Position numbers and translations under genes: made by a program
Shown: positions 33,375 to 43,451 of the stretch, piece after piece
How the letters are laid out: each line of letters begins with the position of its first letter
Position numbering within the stretch: the first letter of the stretch is position 1
Source of the DNA: Alkalisalibacterium limincola
GTDB taxonomy: Bacteria; Pseudomonadota; Gammaproteobacteria; Xanthomonadales; Xanthomonadaceae
Reading direction: 5' to 3'
Assembly (NCBI RefSeq): GCF_008017755.1
Contig: NZ_VRTS01000002.1
Coordinates: 310,001-374,000, forward strand
Length of the DNA stretch: 64,000 nucleotides
Notes under the pieces: generated by a model
The model's database searches: none
The model's input: the letters and a program-made list of their open reading frames with translations, nothing else
Told to the model about the DNA's origin: nothing

Positions 33375-36035
33375 ATGACTGTCAACCGTAATCTGCTGAG
33401 CGAAGCAGTGCGTTTTGGCCTGGCGGCTGGTGCCGTCGGCCTCATCGGCACTGTTGCCGCTCCTGCCTATGCACAGCAGGGCGAGCAGGCAACCGAGCTG
33501 GACCGCATCGAGGTCACCGGTTCCCGAATCAAGCGTGCTGAAATCGAAGGCCCGAGCCCGATCACCGTGATCGACCGTGCCGACATCGACGTCAGTGGCG
33601 AGCTGTCCGTTGCCGACTTCCTGCGCAACAACGTGTACAACTCGTTCGGCTCCACCCGTGAGTCCTCGGGTTCGGCCACCGGCTCGCAGGCCACCATCAA
33701 CCTGCGTGGTATCGGTTCGGTCTACACCCTGGTGCTGCTGGACGGTCGTCGCATGACCTCCTCGCCGACCCTGTCGGGCGGCGCGCAGAACATCAACCTG
33801 ATCCCGATGGCCGCCGTCGAGCGCATCGAGATCCTGCGTGAAGGCGCGGGCGCCATCTACGGTTCCGACGCGATCGGTGGCGTTGTCAACGTCATCCTGC
33901 GCAAGGACTACGAAGGCCTGGTCATGTCGGCCGGCATCGAGCGTCCGACCGGCGCCGGTCCGAACGCCGCCAGCGGCGCCGTCGCCGGTGGCATCAGCTC
34001 CGACCGCGGCAACATCACCTTCTCGCTCGACCACCAGTCGCGCGACCAGATGTACAACCGCGACATCCGCGACAAGATCGACCCGGCCCTGTGGGCTTCG
34101 GGCCTGAGCATCTTCACCTCGGCCGCGAACATGTTCGCCCCGGGCGTGGGCGTGCTGGGTGCGCCGAACTGCGACCAGTACGAGAACAACATCTTCCGCC
34201 CGAGCCTGGGCCGTTGCGCGTTCGATCACGGTAACACCTCGGCCAACGAGTCCTCGCTCAAGCGCGACTCGATGCTGGTCAACGGCAACTACCAGATCAC
34301 CGACCGCACCTCGTTCTTCTTCCGCGGCATCAACTCCGACACCCAGTCCCTGGGCGTCTACGCGTCGGCCCCGGTCGACACGTTCCCGACCATCGCGGCG
34401 GACAACCCGTTCAACCCGCACGGCGTGGAAGGCACCCTGTACTACCGCTTCACCCCGCTGGGCACCCGCGACTCCATCCGTCGTGACACCTACCGCGACG
34501 TCAATGTTGGCCTGCAGGGCAACAACGACTGGTTCGGCGGTGCGGACTGGGAGCTGAGCATGGGCCACGGCCGCGTGCGCCAGAGCTCGGTGAACTACAA
34601 CTACGGCATCGGCAGCGTCCTGCAGGACCTGATCGACGCCGGCGAGTTCAACCCGTTCGACCCGACCCACCCGTCGGTCGCCGCCAACGCCGGTGCGATC
34701 GGTCACACCGTGCTGGTCGAGTCCGAGCAGCGTGAAGTCAGCGCCGATGGTTACATCGCGTTCGACCTGTGGGACATGCCGAGCGGTCCGGTCGGCTTCG
34801 TGACCGGCTTCGAGTACCGTGACCTGCGCCTGTCGCAGATCTATGACGCCCAGTCGGCTGCCGGCAACGTGTTCGGTTCCGCGGGTGCGGGTACCGGTGG
34901 TGAGCGCGCCTACAAGGCCGCCTACTTCGAGGCCCTGATCCCGATCCTGTCGACCCTGAACCTGACGGTCGCCGGTCGCTACGATGACTACAACGACTTC
35001 GGCAACAAGTTCTCGCCGCGCGTGTCGTTGGAGTTCCGTCCGCTCGACACCCTGCTGGTTCGTGGTTCGTGGGGCCGTGGTTTCCGCGCTCCGACGCTCA
35101 ACGACCTGTACGGTGCCGACTCGACGACCAACCTGAACAGCCCGCCGAACTCCTCGCTCCAGCCGCCGCACGCCGGTGGTGACGAGCTGGCTTGCGCGGC
35201 GCTGACCGCCGAGCGTGCCGCTTCGGGCAACGCGAACTACCAGCCGTACCCGGTCGATCCGTGCACCAGCACGAACCAGTACCAGTGGCTGCTGACCGCC
35301 AACCCGAACCTGCAGGCCGAAGAGTCGAGGAACTGGGGCGTGGGCGTGGTGTTCAGCCCGACCGACACGCTGTCGATCGCGGTGGACTACTGGGACATCA
35401 CCCTGGAGAACATCATCGGCACCGTGCCGCGCGCCCTGGCGTTCCGCCTGGGTGACCAGGGCACGAACCCGGCCTATGGCGTGATCCGTACCCCGGGCTT
35501 CACCGCTCCGGGCGGCACGGCGATGCCGGGTGCACCGCAGCAGATCCTGCTGCCGATCGACAACGGCGCCGAGCGTCGTGCCCGCGGTGTGGATCTTGAT
35601 GCGAACTTCCGCATCAATACCGCTGCCGCCGGTTCGTTCCGCAGCCACCTGGCGGTGTCGCGCCAGCTGCAGTTCGACTTCACCCCGATCGGTGGTGCAA
35701 CGCTGGAGCAGGCCGGTACCGCCGGTGCGCCGAAGACGCGTGGCCAGCTGACCCTGGGTTGGGATTACGCGGACTTCGGTTTCGCCGTGATCACCAACTA
35801 CATCGCCAGCAGCACCAATGCGAACCCGGCCCAGAGCCTGCCGTCGTGGACCACCTTCGACGCCCAGGCCAACTGGTCGACGCCGTGGAACGGCAAGGTC
35901 ACCCTCGGCATGCGCAACGTGACCGACAAGGACCCGCCGTTCAACAACCTGCTGTTCGGCTTCCCGTTCTACAGCAACAGCCTGTACAACATCTACGGCC
36001 GCACGCCGTACATGCGCTACGAGCAGCGCTTCTGA
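33375..36035 (+). CDS. TonB-dependent outer-membrane receptor
   Basis: This 886-residue receptor has a signal peptide (cleavage after APAYA, before QQGEQ). The TonB-box region is followed by a plug domain (about 40-170) with LDRIEVTGSRIKRAEIEGPS, INLRGIGSVYTLVLLDGRR and EGAGAIYGSDAIGGVVNVIL. A 22-stranded barrel then ends in the terminal Phe (MRYEQRF) required for outer-membrane assembly. The subfamily is the large-substrate type often linked to peptide or glycan import in xanthomonads, not a classical siderophore receptor. Codon use (CGT, GGT, AAC, CCG) suggests high expression. The sulfotransferase and oxygenase genes follow. Confidence 0.95.
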   Translation: MTVNRNLLSEAVRFGLAAGAVGLIGTVAAPAYAQQGEQATELDRIEVTGSRIKRAEIEGPSPITVIDRADIDVSGELSVADFLRNNVYNSFGSTRESSGSATGSQATINLRGIGSVYTLVLLDGRRMTSSPTLSGGAQNINLIPMAAVERIEILREGAGAIYGSDAIGGVVNVILRKDYEGLVMSAGIERPTGAGPNAASGAVAGGISSDRGNITFSLDHQSRDQMYNRDIRDKIDPALWASGLSIFTSAANMFAPGVGVLGAPNCDQYENNIFRPSLGRCAFDHGNTSANESSLKRDSMLVNGNYQITDRTSFFFRGINSDTQSLGVYASAPVDTFPTIAADNPFNPHGVEGTLYYRFTPLGTRDSIRRDTYRDVNVGLQGNNDWFGGADWELSMGHGRVRQSSVNYNYGIGSVLQDLIDAGEFNPFDPTHPSVAANAGAIGHTVLVESEQREVSADGYIAFDLWDMPSGPVGFVTGFEYRDLRLSQIYDAQSAAGNVFGSAGAGTGGERAYKAAYFEALIPILSTLNLTVAGRYDDYNDFGNKFSPRVSLEFRPLDTLLVRGSWGRGFRAPTLNDLYGADSTTNLNSPPNSSLQPPHAGGDELACAALTAERAASGNANYQPYPVDPCTSTNQYQWLLTANPNLQAEESRNWGVGVVFSPTDTLSIAVDYWDITLENIIGTVPRALAFRLGDQGTNPAYGVIRTPGFTAPGGTAMPGAPQQILLPIDNGAERRARGVDLDANFRINTAAAGSFRSHLAVSRQLQFDFTPIGGATLEQAGTAGAPKTRGQLTLGWDYADFGFAVITNYIASSTNANPAQSLPSWTTFDAQANWSTPWNGKVTLGMRNVTDKDPPFNNLLFGFPFYSNSLYNIYGRTPYMRYEQRF

Positions 36036-36064
36036 TCTTCGGATCCGTAGCGTGAAACATGGAG

Positions 36065-36095
36065 CGGCCCGCCTTGTGCGGGCCGTTTCCTTTTT
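36065..36095 (+). terminator. Intrinsic terminator of the TonB-dependent receptor
   Basis: CGGCCCGC (36065-36072) pairs with GCGGGCCG (36078-36085) and is followed by TTTCCTTTTT. It sits 30 bases after the receptor stop codon and before the sulfotransferase start, so the next gene has either its own promoter or depends on read-through. Confidence 0.88.
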
Positions 36096-36139
36096 GGCCC
36101 CGTACAATTCCCGGATTCCCGCGACGACATCGGAACCGG

Positions 36140-37555
36140 ATGACCTCCAGCAGCAACCTGCCCCCGCCGATCTCCTGGCACGCCCACCCCGACCCGCAGC
36201 TTGAAGCGCTGCTCGCGCGGGCCGACCCTGCTTCGCTGCGCCAGGCCTTGGACAATCCGGGCGTCAGGGCGGACAGCTTTGCCCGGTTGCGCGTTGTCGA
36301 TGCGCTCTACCGATGCGATCCGGGCGACGAGCAGCTGGAGTGGCGATGGCTGCAGGAAATGCTGCTTTCAAACCGGCCCGCGGCCGCGTGGCCCGTTGTC
36401 CAGCGCTGGCCGCAGGCGCCCGGCACGGGGTTCGAGCGACTGTTCCTTGCCGCACAGGTGGCCCAGATCGCCGCGCCCCGTGGCGAGGCGGCGCGCCGCT
36501 ACCAGACGTTGCTCCAGGCGTTCCCGGACCGGGTCGATGCCTGGCAGAAGGCGCTGGAGTTCGATCCCGGCTTGCCGGTGGACCAGAGCGGCATGGAGCG
36601 GCTGGACGCATGGACGTCGGGCCCGGACGCCTATGCGTGCGAGAAGGCCGCGTTCGCCAGATCGAGCCTGCTGCGCACGGCGGCGCCTTCCGAGTCGTTC
36701 GCGCTGGCCATGAAGGCGCAGGCGCTCAAGCAGGCGCGAATCGGTCGGTGGAACCTCGATGCGCTGGTCGGGCAGCTGGCCGGAGACCGTGCCGCGGTGC
36801 CTGTGCCGGTGTCGGGTTCCGCCTCGCCCGGGGTGCGACCGGTCTTCATCGTCGGGCTGCCGCGCAGCGGCACCACCCTGCTGAGCGCCATGCTGGCGGC
36901 GCATCCGCGCGTGTCCACGGCTGGCGAACAGGGGCTGGTGGCCGCGCTGGCGATGGGACCGGCACGCAGCCAGGTTCTTTCAGGGGCTGCCCATGGCGGG
37001 CTGTACCAGGACTGGTACCTTGCTGCCGTCGGCGACCTGACTGACGGGGCGGATGTCGTGGTCGACAAGATGCCGCTCAATGCCGAGCACGTCGGGATCA
37101 TCCTCGCGGCGTTCCCCGATGCGCTTGTGGTCCACATCGAGCGCGACCTTCCCGATGTGGCGGCGTCCATCCACCTGCATGATTTCGACTTCGGCTGCGG
37201 TTTCAGCATGTCCGCGGGCGACATCGGCGCTTACGCCGGCGTGATCTCGCGGCACCTCTCCCACTGGCGCGAACGCGCGCCCGGGCGGGTGCTCGAAGTG
37301 GCCTACGAGGCGTTGACGCAGGACGCACCGAAGGCGCTGTCCCCCGTGCTGGAACGGCTGGGCCTGGCCTGGGACGCACGGATGGCGGATTTCTGGAAGC
37401 GGCCGCAGTCGGTGGCGACCTTCAGCGAGGCGCAGGTCCGGCGTCCGCTCAACCGCGATGCGGTGGGGGCGTGGCGGCGATACCTGCCGGCTGCGGAAGG
37501 GTTCATGCGGGAGCTGGAAGCGCAGCACCGTTTCCGTCGTGACGCGACCGGGTAG
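36140..37555 (+). CDS. Sulfotransferase-family protein with helical N-terminal domain
   Basis: This 471-residue protein has an Ala/Leu/Trp-rich helical region (about 1-225, repeat-like as in TPR-sulfotransferase proteins) followed by a PAPS-type sulfotransferase domain. The 5'-phosphosulfate loop is VFIVGLPRSGTTLLSAML, VVDKMPLNAEHVG carries the conserved Lys-Met-Pro, and VHIERDLPDVAASIHLHDF matches the 3'-phosphate binding region. I chose the ATG MTSSSNLPPP after the terminator. The family often lies beside TonB-dependent receptors and the TIGR02466-type oxygenase, as here. Whether it moves sulfate, and onto what, is unknown. Confidence 0.85.
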   Translation: MTSSSNLPPPISWHAHPDPQLEALLARADPASLRQALDNPGVRADSFARLRVVDALYRCDPGDEQLEWRWLQEMLLSNRPAAAWPVVQRWPQAPGTGFERLFLAAQVAQIAAPRGEAARRYQTLLQAFPDRVDAWQKALEFDPGLPVDQSGMERLDAWTSGPDAYACEKAAFARSSLLRTAAPSESFALAMKAQALKQARIGRWNLDALVGQLAGDRAAVPVPVSGSASPGVRPVFIVGLPRSGTTLLSAMLAAHPRVSTAGEQGLVAALAMGPARSQVLSGAAHGGLYQDWYLAAVGDLTDGADVVVDKMPLNAEHVGIILAAFPDALVVHIERDLPDVAASIHLHDFDFGCGFSMSAGDIGAYAGVISRHLSHWRERAPGRVLEVAYEALTQDAPKALSPVLERLGLAWDARMADFWKRPQSVATFSEAQVRRPLNRDAVGAWRRYLPAAEGFMRELEAQHRFRRDATG

Positions 37556-37578
37556 GCGGCGCCGATCCGGGGTGGCCC

Positions 37579-38244
37579 CTACTGCTTGGCGTGCCAGGCG
37601 TTGAACGCGACCACGATGCGCGGGCGTTCGCCGGTATAGGGAAAGATCTCGTGCAGCAGGTAGGAGGGGAACATCAGCAGCTTCCCGGGCTTGTGCTGGA
37701 GCTGCCACGGTCCGTGCCGGTAGGGCACCTGCAAGGCACTGTTGGTCGGGTCCAGGTACATGTCGCAGCCGGCCCGCGGGTCGTGGAAGCGCACCGCGCC
37801 ACTGTTGCTGCCGGGTTCTCCGGGCTCGCCGGGGTCGACGCAATAGATGCCCGACCATGCGGCATTGGGATGGTTGTGCAGGCCCTGGTATCCCCCCTTG
37901 CGGGTGACATGGAACCAGGTGTGGTACTGCAGGTCCAGGCGTGAGGCTCTGGCCGCATCCATCCCGCTGATCCCGGCGACGAACTGCCGCAGGGTGAGGT
38001 CGATGAAGCGGCACAGCGCGCGGATTTCCGGCTCCGGCCGGGTGTGCAGGTGGAAGTTGCTCTCGAACAGCCCGTATTGGGTGTCGCGTCGAACCGCGTC
38101 GCGATGCACGTCACCCTCGGCTTCCATCTTCAGGAACCGGCGCGCCAGGGCCTCGTTGAGGGCCTGCGCATCCGGCATCTCGCTCTCGATCAACGGCACC
38201 GCCCAGAGCGGGTGGACGGTGGCCTGCAGGTTCTCGTGGCTCAT
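37579..38244 (-). CDS. Putative 2-oxoglutarate/Fe(II)-dependent oxygenase
   Basis: This 221-residue protein resembles the family of putative 2OG-Fe(II) oxygenases (TIGR02466 type). Likely iron ligands are the His of GLHNHPNAAWSGIYCV and its nearby acidic partner, and the distal His of SYLLHEIFPYTGERPR, where the Arg would bind 2-oxoglutarate. The start MSHENLQATV gives a normal length. It is convergent with the sulfotransferase gene, 23 bases away. Hydroxylation of a peptide or amino-acid side chain is a reasonable hypothesis, but no substrate is known for this family. Confidence 0.8.
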   Translation of the reverse strand: MSHENLQATVHPLWAVPLIESEMPDAQALNEALARRFLKMEAEGDVHRDAVRRDTQYGLFESNFHLHTRPEPEIRALCRFIDLTLRQFVAGISGMDAARASRLDLQYHTWFHVTRKGGYQGLHNHPNAAWSGIYCVDPGEPGEPGSNSGAVRFHDPRAGCDMYLDPTNSALQVPYRHGPWQLQHKPGKLLMFPSYLLHEIFPYTGERPRIVVAFNAWHAKQ

Positions 38245-38346
38245 GGGTGAAGATTCGCACAAGCGTGGCGGGATGTCAGGCGGTGTGCCGGCAAGCCGCA
38301 CCGGTTATCCTCGCCACACGAACGCTTCGGGCAGAGGGAGAACCAC

Positions 38347-38727
38347 ATGCGCTGGACCTGGATGCTGCTGAGCGCGCTTGCCACCGTGCATCTGGCGGGG
38401 TGCGCCCGCGACCAGTCCGACACACCCACGCGCCCGTTCACGACCGAGGGCGTGCACTTCGCGCTGACGCCGTCGGCGGCACGCGACTGCGACCCGGAAA
38501 CGGTCTACGAGGCGGTGATCGGCTGGCGCGTCCAGCGCCCGGGACGCGTGCGCGTCGACATCCGGGTGGACGGGGCGGAAGGGGAGTTGTTCGCCCGCTC
38601 CAATGAGCCCGAGGGCAGCGAGCGAACCGGCCCCTGGGTGCGTCGCGGGATGTGGTTCATGCTCGTGGACCGCGACAGTGGGGAGGTGCTGGCGGCCCAG
38701 CGCGCGGGACCTGAAACCTGCGATTGA
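38347..38727 (+). CDS. Small putative lipoprotein, unknown function
   Basis: This 126-residue protein has a short signal sequence and the lipobox VHLAGC (Cys19). The mature part is mostly beta-predicted, with two Cys residues (RDCDPETV and PETCD at the C-terminus) that could form a disulfide, and a central VRVDIRVDG strand pair. I recognise no family. It diverges from the 2OG-oxygenase gene and is convergent with ptsI, only 4 bases from its stop. Confidence 0.7.
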   Translation: MRWTWMLLSALATVHLAGCARDQSDTPTRPFTTEGVHFALTPSAARDCDPETVYEAVIGWRVQRPGRVRVDIRVDGAEGELFARSNEPEGSERTGPWVRRGMWFMLVDRDSGEVLAAQRAGPETCD

Positions 38728-38731
38728 GGCC

Positions 38732-40446
38732 TCAGCCGCGGTCCAGCCAGGCCGCGATCGCGTCGCGGTCACGCGCGGCCAGCAGCGTGCGGACGCGCCG
38801 GCGAAGCTTGCCGCGATGGCTCCGCCGGATCATCTGGCGCACTTCCAGCAGGTTGGAAGGATGCAGGCTGAACTCGCTCAGCCCCAGCGCCAGGAGCAGG
38901 CGCGTGTAGGCGGGTTCGCCGGCCATCTCCCCGCACACCGACACCGGGATGCGGTGCGCACGCGCCTGCCGGATGACTTCGTGCAGCAGGCGCAGCATCG
39001 CCGGGTGCAGCGGCGAGTGCAGGTCGCCGACGGCATCGTTGCCGCGGTCGGCCGCCATCAGGTACTGCACCAGGTCGTTGGTGCCTATGGCGAGGAAATC
39101 GACCTGGTCGGCGAAGCCGTCGATGGACAGGGCCGCGGCCGGCACTTCGATCATCGCCCCGACCTGGTAGTGCGGGTCGGCCACCAGGCCGGCCTCGACG
39201 AGCTCCGCTTCGCACTCGGCGATCAGCGCCCGAGCGGCCAGCAGTTCGGCGCGCTGCGTGAGCATCGGCAGCAGGATCCGGACCGGTCGAACGCCGCGCT
39301 GCGAAGGATCGCGCGCAGCTGTGTCTTGAATATCAATGGACGCGCCAGCGCCAGGCGCAGGCCCCTGAGGCCCATCGCCGGATTCGGTTCGCTGGCCATG
39401 CCCAGCCCCGCTGCGTCGGCCTTGTCGGCCCCCAGATCGATGGTGCGGATCGTGACCGGGCGCCCGCGCATGCCCATGACCACCTCGCGGTAGACGCGGA
39501 ACTGCTCCTCCTCGTCGGGCAGCAGGGGGCGGTTGAGGAAAAGGAATTCGGTGCGGTACAGGCCGACGCCGGCGGCATCCATGGCGTGCGCCTCGCCGAC
39601 GTCCTCCATCGACTCGGCGTTTGCGAACAGCAGGATGTCGTGGCCGTCCTCGGTACGGGTCGGGGCATGGCGCAGGCGCTCGAGCTGCCTGCGCTCGCGC
39701 CGGAGTTCGGCGACCCGGCGGCGATAGCGGCGCAGGTCGCCCGCATCGGGCTCGACGATGACCTCGCCGCTGCTGCCGTCCACGATCAGGGCGTCGCCGT
39801 CGTTGATGCGCTGGATCGCATCGTGGGCGCTGACCACCAGCGGCAGGTGCAGGCTGCGGGCGAGGATCGCGCTGTGCGAGAGCGCACTGCCGGTGCCGGT
39901 GACCACCGCCACGATCCCACGTTCCTTGAGCTGGGCCAGCTCGGCCGGGGCCACGGTCTCGGCCACCAGGACCTCGCCCGAACGCAGCGGAAGCGCCGGT
40001 TCGGACGCCCGGTGCAAGGCGGCGTAGACCCGCCCGATGGCATGGTCGATGTCCTCCTGGCGACTTCGCAGGTAGGGGTCGTCCATCGCGGCGAACACCG
40101 ACGCCAGGCGGTCGCGCTGCAGCCGCAGCGCGTACTCGGCGCTGTAGCGTCCGGTCTCGATGAGCTCCCGCAGGCCGCTGAGCAGCTCAGGGTCGTCGAG
40201 CAGCAGGGCATGCAGGTCGAGGAACTCGCCCAGCTCCTTCGCGATGGCGCCCTGCAATTGCTCGCGCGTCGCGGCCAGCTCGCTGCGGGCGCTGGCGATC
40301 GCCTCTTGCAGGCGCTCGACTTCCCCGTCGACGGATTCCGGCTCGATCCGCGTGGCGTCGACGTCGATGGCGTGGGGTTCGCGCACGCGGGCGCGGCCCA
40401 GCACCAGGCCGCGCGATGCGCCGACGCCCTGGATCGACAGCCTCAT
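38732..40446 (-). CDS. ptsI: PTS enzyme I, one frameshift
   Basis: Enzyme I autophosphorylates from phosphoenolpyruvate and passes the phosphate to HPr. Visible features are the N-terminal SIQGVGASRGLVLG, the active-site region GTGSALSHSAILAR (phosphorylated His), GLYRTEFLFLNR, TIRTIDLGADK, and in the C-terminal half IEVPAAALSIDGFA, IGTNDLVQYLMAADR and VCGEMAGEP. The two parts are separated by a shift near 39288-39291; one extra C restores about 571 residues. It overlaps ptsH by four bases (ATGA). With no EIIB or EIIC genes nearby, it probably drives a regulatory cascade. Confidence 0.93.
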
Positions 40447-40715
40447 TCGCCTTCCTCGTCGAAGCGGCGTTCGAACAGGTCGATGACGGCGGCCAGCGCG
40501 GCCGCTTCGTCCTCGCCCTCGAGCCGGAGCTGCAGGGTGGTGCCCTGCGCGGCCGCCAGCAGCATCACCCCCATGATGCTCTTGGCATTGATCTCGCGGT
40601 TGCCGTTGGACAGCCAGGCCTGCGCCTTGAACCCCGACAGCACGCGCACCAGCTTGCTGGCCGCGCGCGCGTGCAGGCCCAGGCGGTTCGTGACCTCGAT
40701 CGGCTGCTCAATCAT
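40443..40715 (-). CDS. ptsH: Phosphocarrier protein HPr
   Basis: This 90-residue HPr has the active-site stretch NRLGLHARAASKLV (phosphorylated His) and the regulatory serine region INAKSIMGVMLLAA (Ser of the HPr-kinase site). The Ser site is meaningful here because hprK is encoded in the same cluster. It overlaps the upstream EIIA gene by 8 bases and ptsI by 4 bases. Confidence 0.95.
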   Translation of the reverse strand: MIEQPIEVTNRLGLHARAASKLVRVLSGFKAQAWLSNGNREINAKSIMGVMLLAAAQGTTLQLRLEGEDEAAALAAVIDLFERRFDEEGE

Positions 40716-41100
40716 CGTCGAGGAGGACTCCGTTGCGCGCCCCGGCAGCCGCCGTGCGCGCAAGTTCGTCGAGCGCTTGCTCGGCGTAGTTGAAGCTGCG
40801 CAGCAGCATGGGCAGGCTGAGGCCGGCGACGCGCCGGACGGGCGTGCCCAGTTCGGCCACCCGGGCGGCCAGGCGGCTGGGGGAGGACCCGTAGACGTCC
40901 ACCAGCACCAGCACGCCATCGCCCTGGTCGACCCGGCGAAGCGCCGCACTCGCCTCGGGCAGCGCCGTGTCGGGGCTGTGCTCGAAGTCGAGCTCGAAGC
41001 ACTCCGCCGCGAGGGGCAGCTTGCCCAGCAGGCGGGTGGCGACCTGCAGCATCGGCGCACCGATGCCTTCGTGGGTGATGAGGAGGATGCCGACGGCCAT
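40708..41100 (-). CDS. PTS mannose-type EIIA domain protein
   Basis: This 130-residue protein is a stand-alone EIIA of the mannose family. The N-terminus AVGILLITHEGIGAPML contains the phosphorylatable His (ITHEG), and VLVLVDVYGSSPSRLA is the second conserved block. No partner EIIB, EIIC or EIID is encoded here, so it probably has a signalling role, as in other proteobacteria with the hprK-rapZ-EIIA-ptsH-ptsI order. Confidence 0.9.
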   Translation of the reverse strand: MAVGILLITHEGIGAPMLQVATRLLGKLPLAAECFELDFEHSPDTALPEASAALRRVDQGDGVLVLVDVYGSSPSRLAARVAELGTPVRRVAGLSLPMLLRSFNYAEQALDELARTAAAGARNGVLLDDD

Positions 41101-41138
41101 CCGGGAAAACTACCAGATCGAAGGCGCCGCGGGTGCCG

Positions 41139-42017
41139 CTATTCGAGCTCGCGGTGGTAGGTCAGCACGTTCTCGCGGCCACTCTCGCGGAAATGCCGGG
41201 CCATCGCTTCGGCCAGATAGACCGAGCGATGTCGGCCACCGCTGCAGCCGAAGGCGACGGTGACATAGCTGCGGGTGCCCGACTCGAAGCGCGGGATCCA
41301 TTCGTCGAGAAAGGAGCGAACCTTCTCGGCGTATTCGCGCACTTCCGTCTGCAGCTCCAGGTAGTCGCGCACCGGTGCGTCGCGCCCGGACAACGGCTTG
41401 AGCGTGGGGTCCCAGTGCGGATTGGGCAGCGCCCGTGCGTCGAAGACGAAGTCCGCGTCCGGTGGCAGCCCGCGCTTGTAGGCGAACGACTCGAACAGTA
41501 CCGACACGCCTTCCTGGGGGCCGGCGGAGAACTCGCTGCGCACCCGTTGCCGCAGCTGGTGGACGTTCATTCCGCTGGTGTCGATGACCAGGTCGGCCAG
41601 GGCGCGCACCGGGCGCATGACCTGGCGCTCCAGTACGATCGCATCCGCCAGTGCCAGGCCGGTGTAGCTCAGCGGGTGGCGTCGGCGGGTCTCCGAATAG
41701 CGCTTGAGCAGCGTCTCGTGCGTGGTGTCGAAGAACAGCAGCCGCGGGTCGAGCCCCCGGGCGCCGACCGCCGCAAGCAGGTCGGGCAACTCGTGCAGGT
41801 CGCCGCTGCGGTTGCGCACGTCGATTCCCACCGCCAGCCGCCCGGGAGGTGCCTCGCTGCCCATGACGTTGTCGACGAAGTCCGGCAGCAGTCCCGCCGG
41901 CAGGTTGTCGACGCAATAGAAATCCAGGTCCTCGAGCGTGTTGAGCGCGACGCTCTTGCCCGAGCCGGACAGGCCACTGACGATCACCAGGTCGGGTTTT
42001 CCGGTCAGCTCGTTCAT
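41139..42017 (-). CDS. rapZ: RNase adapter protein RapZ
   Basis: This 292-residue P-loop protein ([17 protein letters not shown] at the N-terminus) has the C-terminal RNA-binding domain ending in [20 protein letters not shown]. In enterobacteria RapZ guides RNase E to GlmZ RNA and thereby controls glucosamine-6-phosphate synthase. Whether it acts on a similar RNA here is unknown. Its start overlaps the hprK stop (TGATG), so the two are translationally coupled. Confidence 0.96.
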   Translation of the reverse strand: MNELTGKPDLVIVSGLSGSGKSVALNTLEDLDFYCVDNLPAGLLPDFVDNVMGSEAPPGRLAVGIDVRNRSGDLHELPDLLAAVGARGLDPRLLFFDTTHETLLKRYSETRRRHPLSYTGLALADAIVLERQVMRPVRALADLVIDTSGMNVHQLRQRVRSEFSAGPQEGVSVLFESFAYKRGLPPDADFVFDARALPNPHWDPTLKPLSGRDAPVRDYLELQTEVREYAEKVRSFLDEWIPRFESGTRSYVTVAFGCSGGRHRSVYLAEAMARHFRESGRENVLTYHRELE

Positions 42018-42970
42018 CAGTACGCCGCGCCTCCCCCCTGGAGCATCTGGCTGTGGCGCGCCATGAAGGCGTGCGCCGGGTCGATCCCCTTCGCACGCAG
42101 GATATACAGTCGCACCGCCGCTTCAAGCAGCACGGCCAGGTTGCGGCCCGGGGCGACCGGGATCGTGATGCAGGGGATGTCCAGGCCCAGCACCTCGCGG
42201 TGGCTGGTGTCGCCCGCCAGCCGGTCGATCTCGGCCCCGTTCTCTGCGCTGACGGGCTCCAGGTGGACGATCAGACGCAGGTACTTGTTCCGCTTCACCG
42301 CGGTGTGGCCGAACATCTCGCGGATGTTGAGGATGCCCAGGCCGCGCACCTCCAGCAATTCCAGCAACAGCTCCGGGCAGGTGCCGTCGAGCACGTCGGG
42401 CGCGATCTGGGTGAACTCCGGCGCGTCGTCGGCGACCAGCCGGTGGCCGCGGGTGATCAGCTCCAGTGCCAGCTCGCTCTTGCCCGAGCCGCTTTCACCG
42501 GTGATCAGCACGCCGATCGAGTAGACCTCCAGGAACACGCCGTGCATCGTCACGCTGGGGGCCAGCGCACGCGCCAGGTGGTACTGCAGCAGGGTCAGCA
42601 GCTCGTGCCCGCGGCGCGGGGACACCCACAGGGCGGTGCCGGATTCCTCGGCCGCATCGCGCAGGTCCGACGGGCAGCTCTGGTCGCGCGTGATGACCAG
42701 TGCCAGCGGCTTGAACGCGACGATCTTCTGCAGCGTTTCCCAGCGATGGCGCGCGTCCAGGCCGTCCAGCCAGCTCAGTTCCTCGGTGCCGAGGATCTGC
42801 ACGCGGTTGGGATAGATCGTATTGAGGTAGCCGGCCATCGACGGCCGCCGGGCGAGGTGCTCGCCGGATTCGATCAGGCGATCGCCTCCGTCGTGGTTGC
42901 CCAGCCAGCGCAGCTCCAGTCGCTCATGGAGCTGGTCGAAAAGCTCCTGGGCACTGATGCGCTCGCTCAT
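42017..42970 (-). CDS. hprK: HPr kinase/phosphorylase
   Basis: This 317-residue bifunctional enzyme phosphorylates or dephosphorylates the regulatory Ser of HPr. The N-terminal domain (about 1-130) precedes the kinase P-loop [20 protein letters not shown], and the signature [15 protein letters not shown] follows. The start [10 protein letters not shown] is four bases after the ptsN stop. HprK is best known from Firmicutes carbon catabolite control; the proteobacterial form sits in incomplete PTS clusters like this one and likely links metabolite state to sigma-54 or cell-surface functions. Confidence 0.96.
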   Translation of the reverse strand: MSERISAQELFDQLHERLELRWLGNHDGGDRLIESGEHLARRPSMAGYLNTIYPNRVQILGTEELSWLDGLDARHRWETLQKIVAFKPLALVITRDQSCPSDLRDAAEESGTALWVSPRRGHELLTLLQYHLARALAPSVTMHGVFLEVYSIGVLITGESGSGKSELALELITRGHRLVADDAPEFTQIAPDVLDGTCPELLLELLEVRGLGILNIREMFGHTAVKRNKYLRLIVHLEPVSAENGAEIDRLAGDTSHREVLGLDIPCITIPVAPGRNLAVLLEAAVRLYILRAKGIDPAHAFMARHSQMLQGGGAAY

Positions 42971-42974
42971 GGGG

Positions 42975-43445
42975 TCAGGCCGCGGCGTGCGCGGCCTGCC
43001 AGTCCGACAGCAGGCGGTGGATGGCGGCGCTGTCCGGTGCCTTGCGCAGGCTGTCGCGGAAGGATGCGTCGCCGAACATGTCCGCGAGCTGGGACAGCAG
43101 CACCAGGTGCTGGTGGGTGAAGTGTTCGGGGACGGCCAGCGCGAAGACCAGGTCGACCGGCTCGCCATCGGGTGCGCCGAAGTCCAGCGGTTCGCGCAGC
43201 CGCACGAACGCGCCGGTGGCGGTGGCCAGGCCCGGCGTGCGGCCATGCGGGATGGCCACGCCGTGCCCCAGCCCGGTCGAGCCGAGGCGCTCGCGCGCGC
43301 ACAGGCTGTCGAAGACCGGCCGGTCGAGTTCGGCCGGCTGGTCCTGGATCAGCAGGTCGGCAACGACTTCCAGCAGCCGCTTCTTGCTGCTGGCGGACAC
43401 GCCGGCGCTGATGCGCGCGGGGCTGATCAGGTCAAGCAGATGCAT
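42975..43445 (-). CDS. ptsN: PTS EIIA-Ntr (nitrogen regulatory) protein
   Basis: This 156-residue EIIA of the fructose/nitrogen type has the active-site motif [14 protein letters not shown] containing the phosphorylatable His. In proteobacteria it receives phosphate from HPr/NPr and controls potassium uptake, sigma-54 functions and stress responses. It lies between hpf and hprK with 6- and 4-base gaps, as in the classical rpoN-hpf-ptsN order. Confidence 0.95.
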   Translation of the reverse strand: MHLLDLISPARISAGVSASSKKRLLEVVADLLIQDQPAELDRPVFDSLCARERLGSTGLGHGVAIPHGRTPGLATATGAFVRLREPLDFGAPDGEPVDLVFALAVPEHFTHQHLVLLSQLADMFGDASFRDSLRKAPDSAAIHRLLSDWQAAHAAA

Positions 43446-43451
43446 GGTGTT

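Noticed and set aside
33196-33378. Sixty-residue open frame upstream of the TonB-dependent receptor
   Set aside because: It spans the receptor promoter and leader, lacks a ribosome site and resembles no family.
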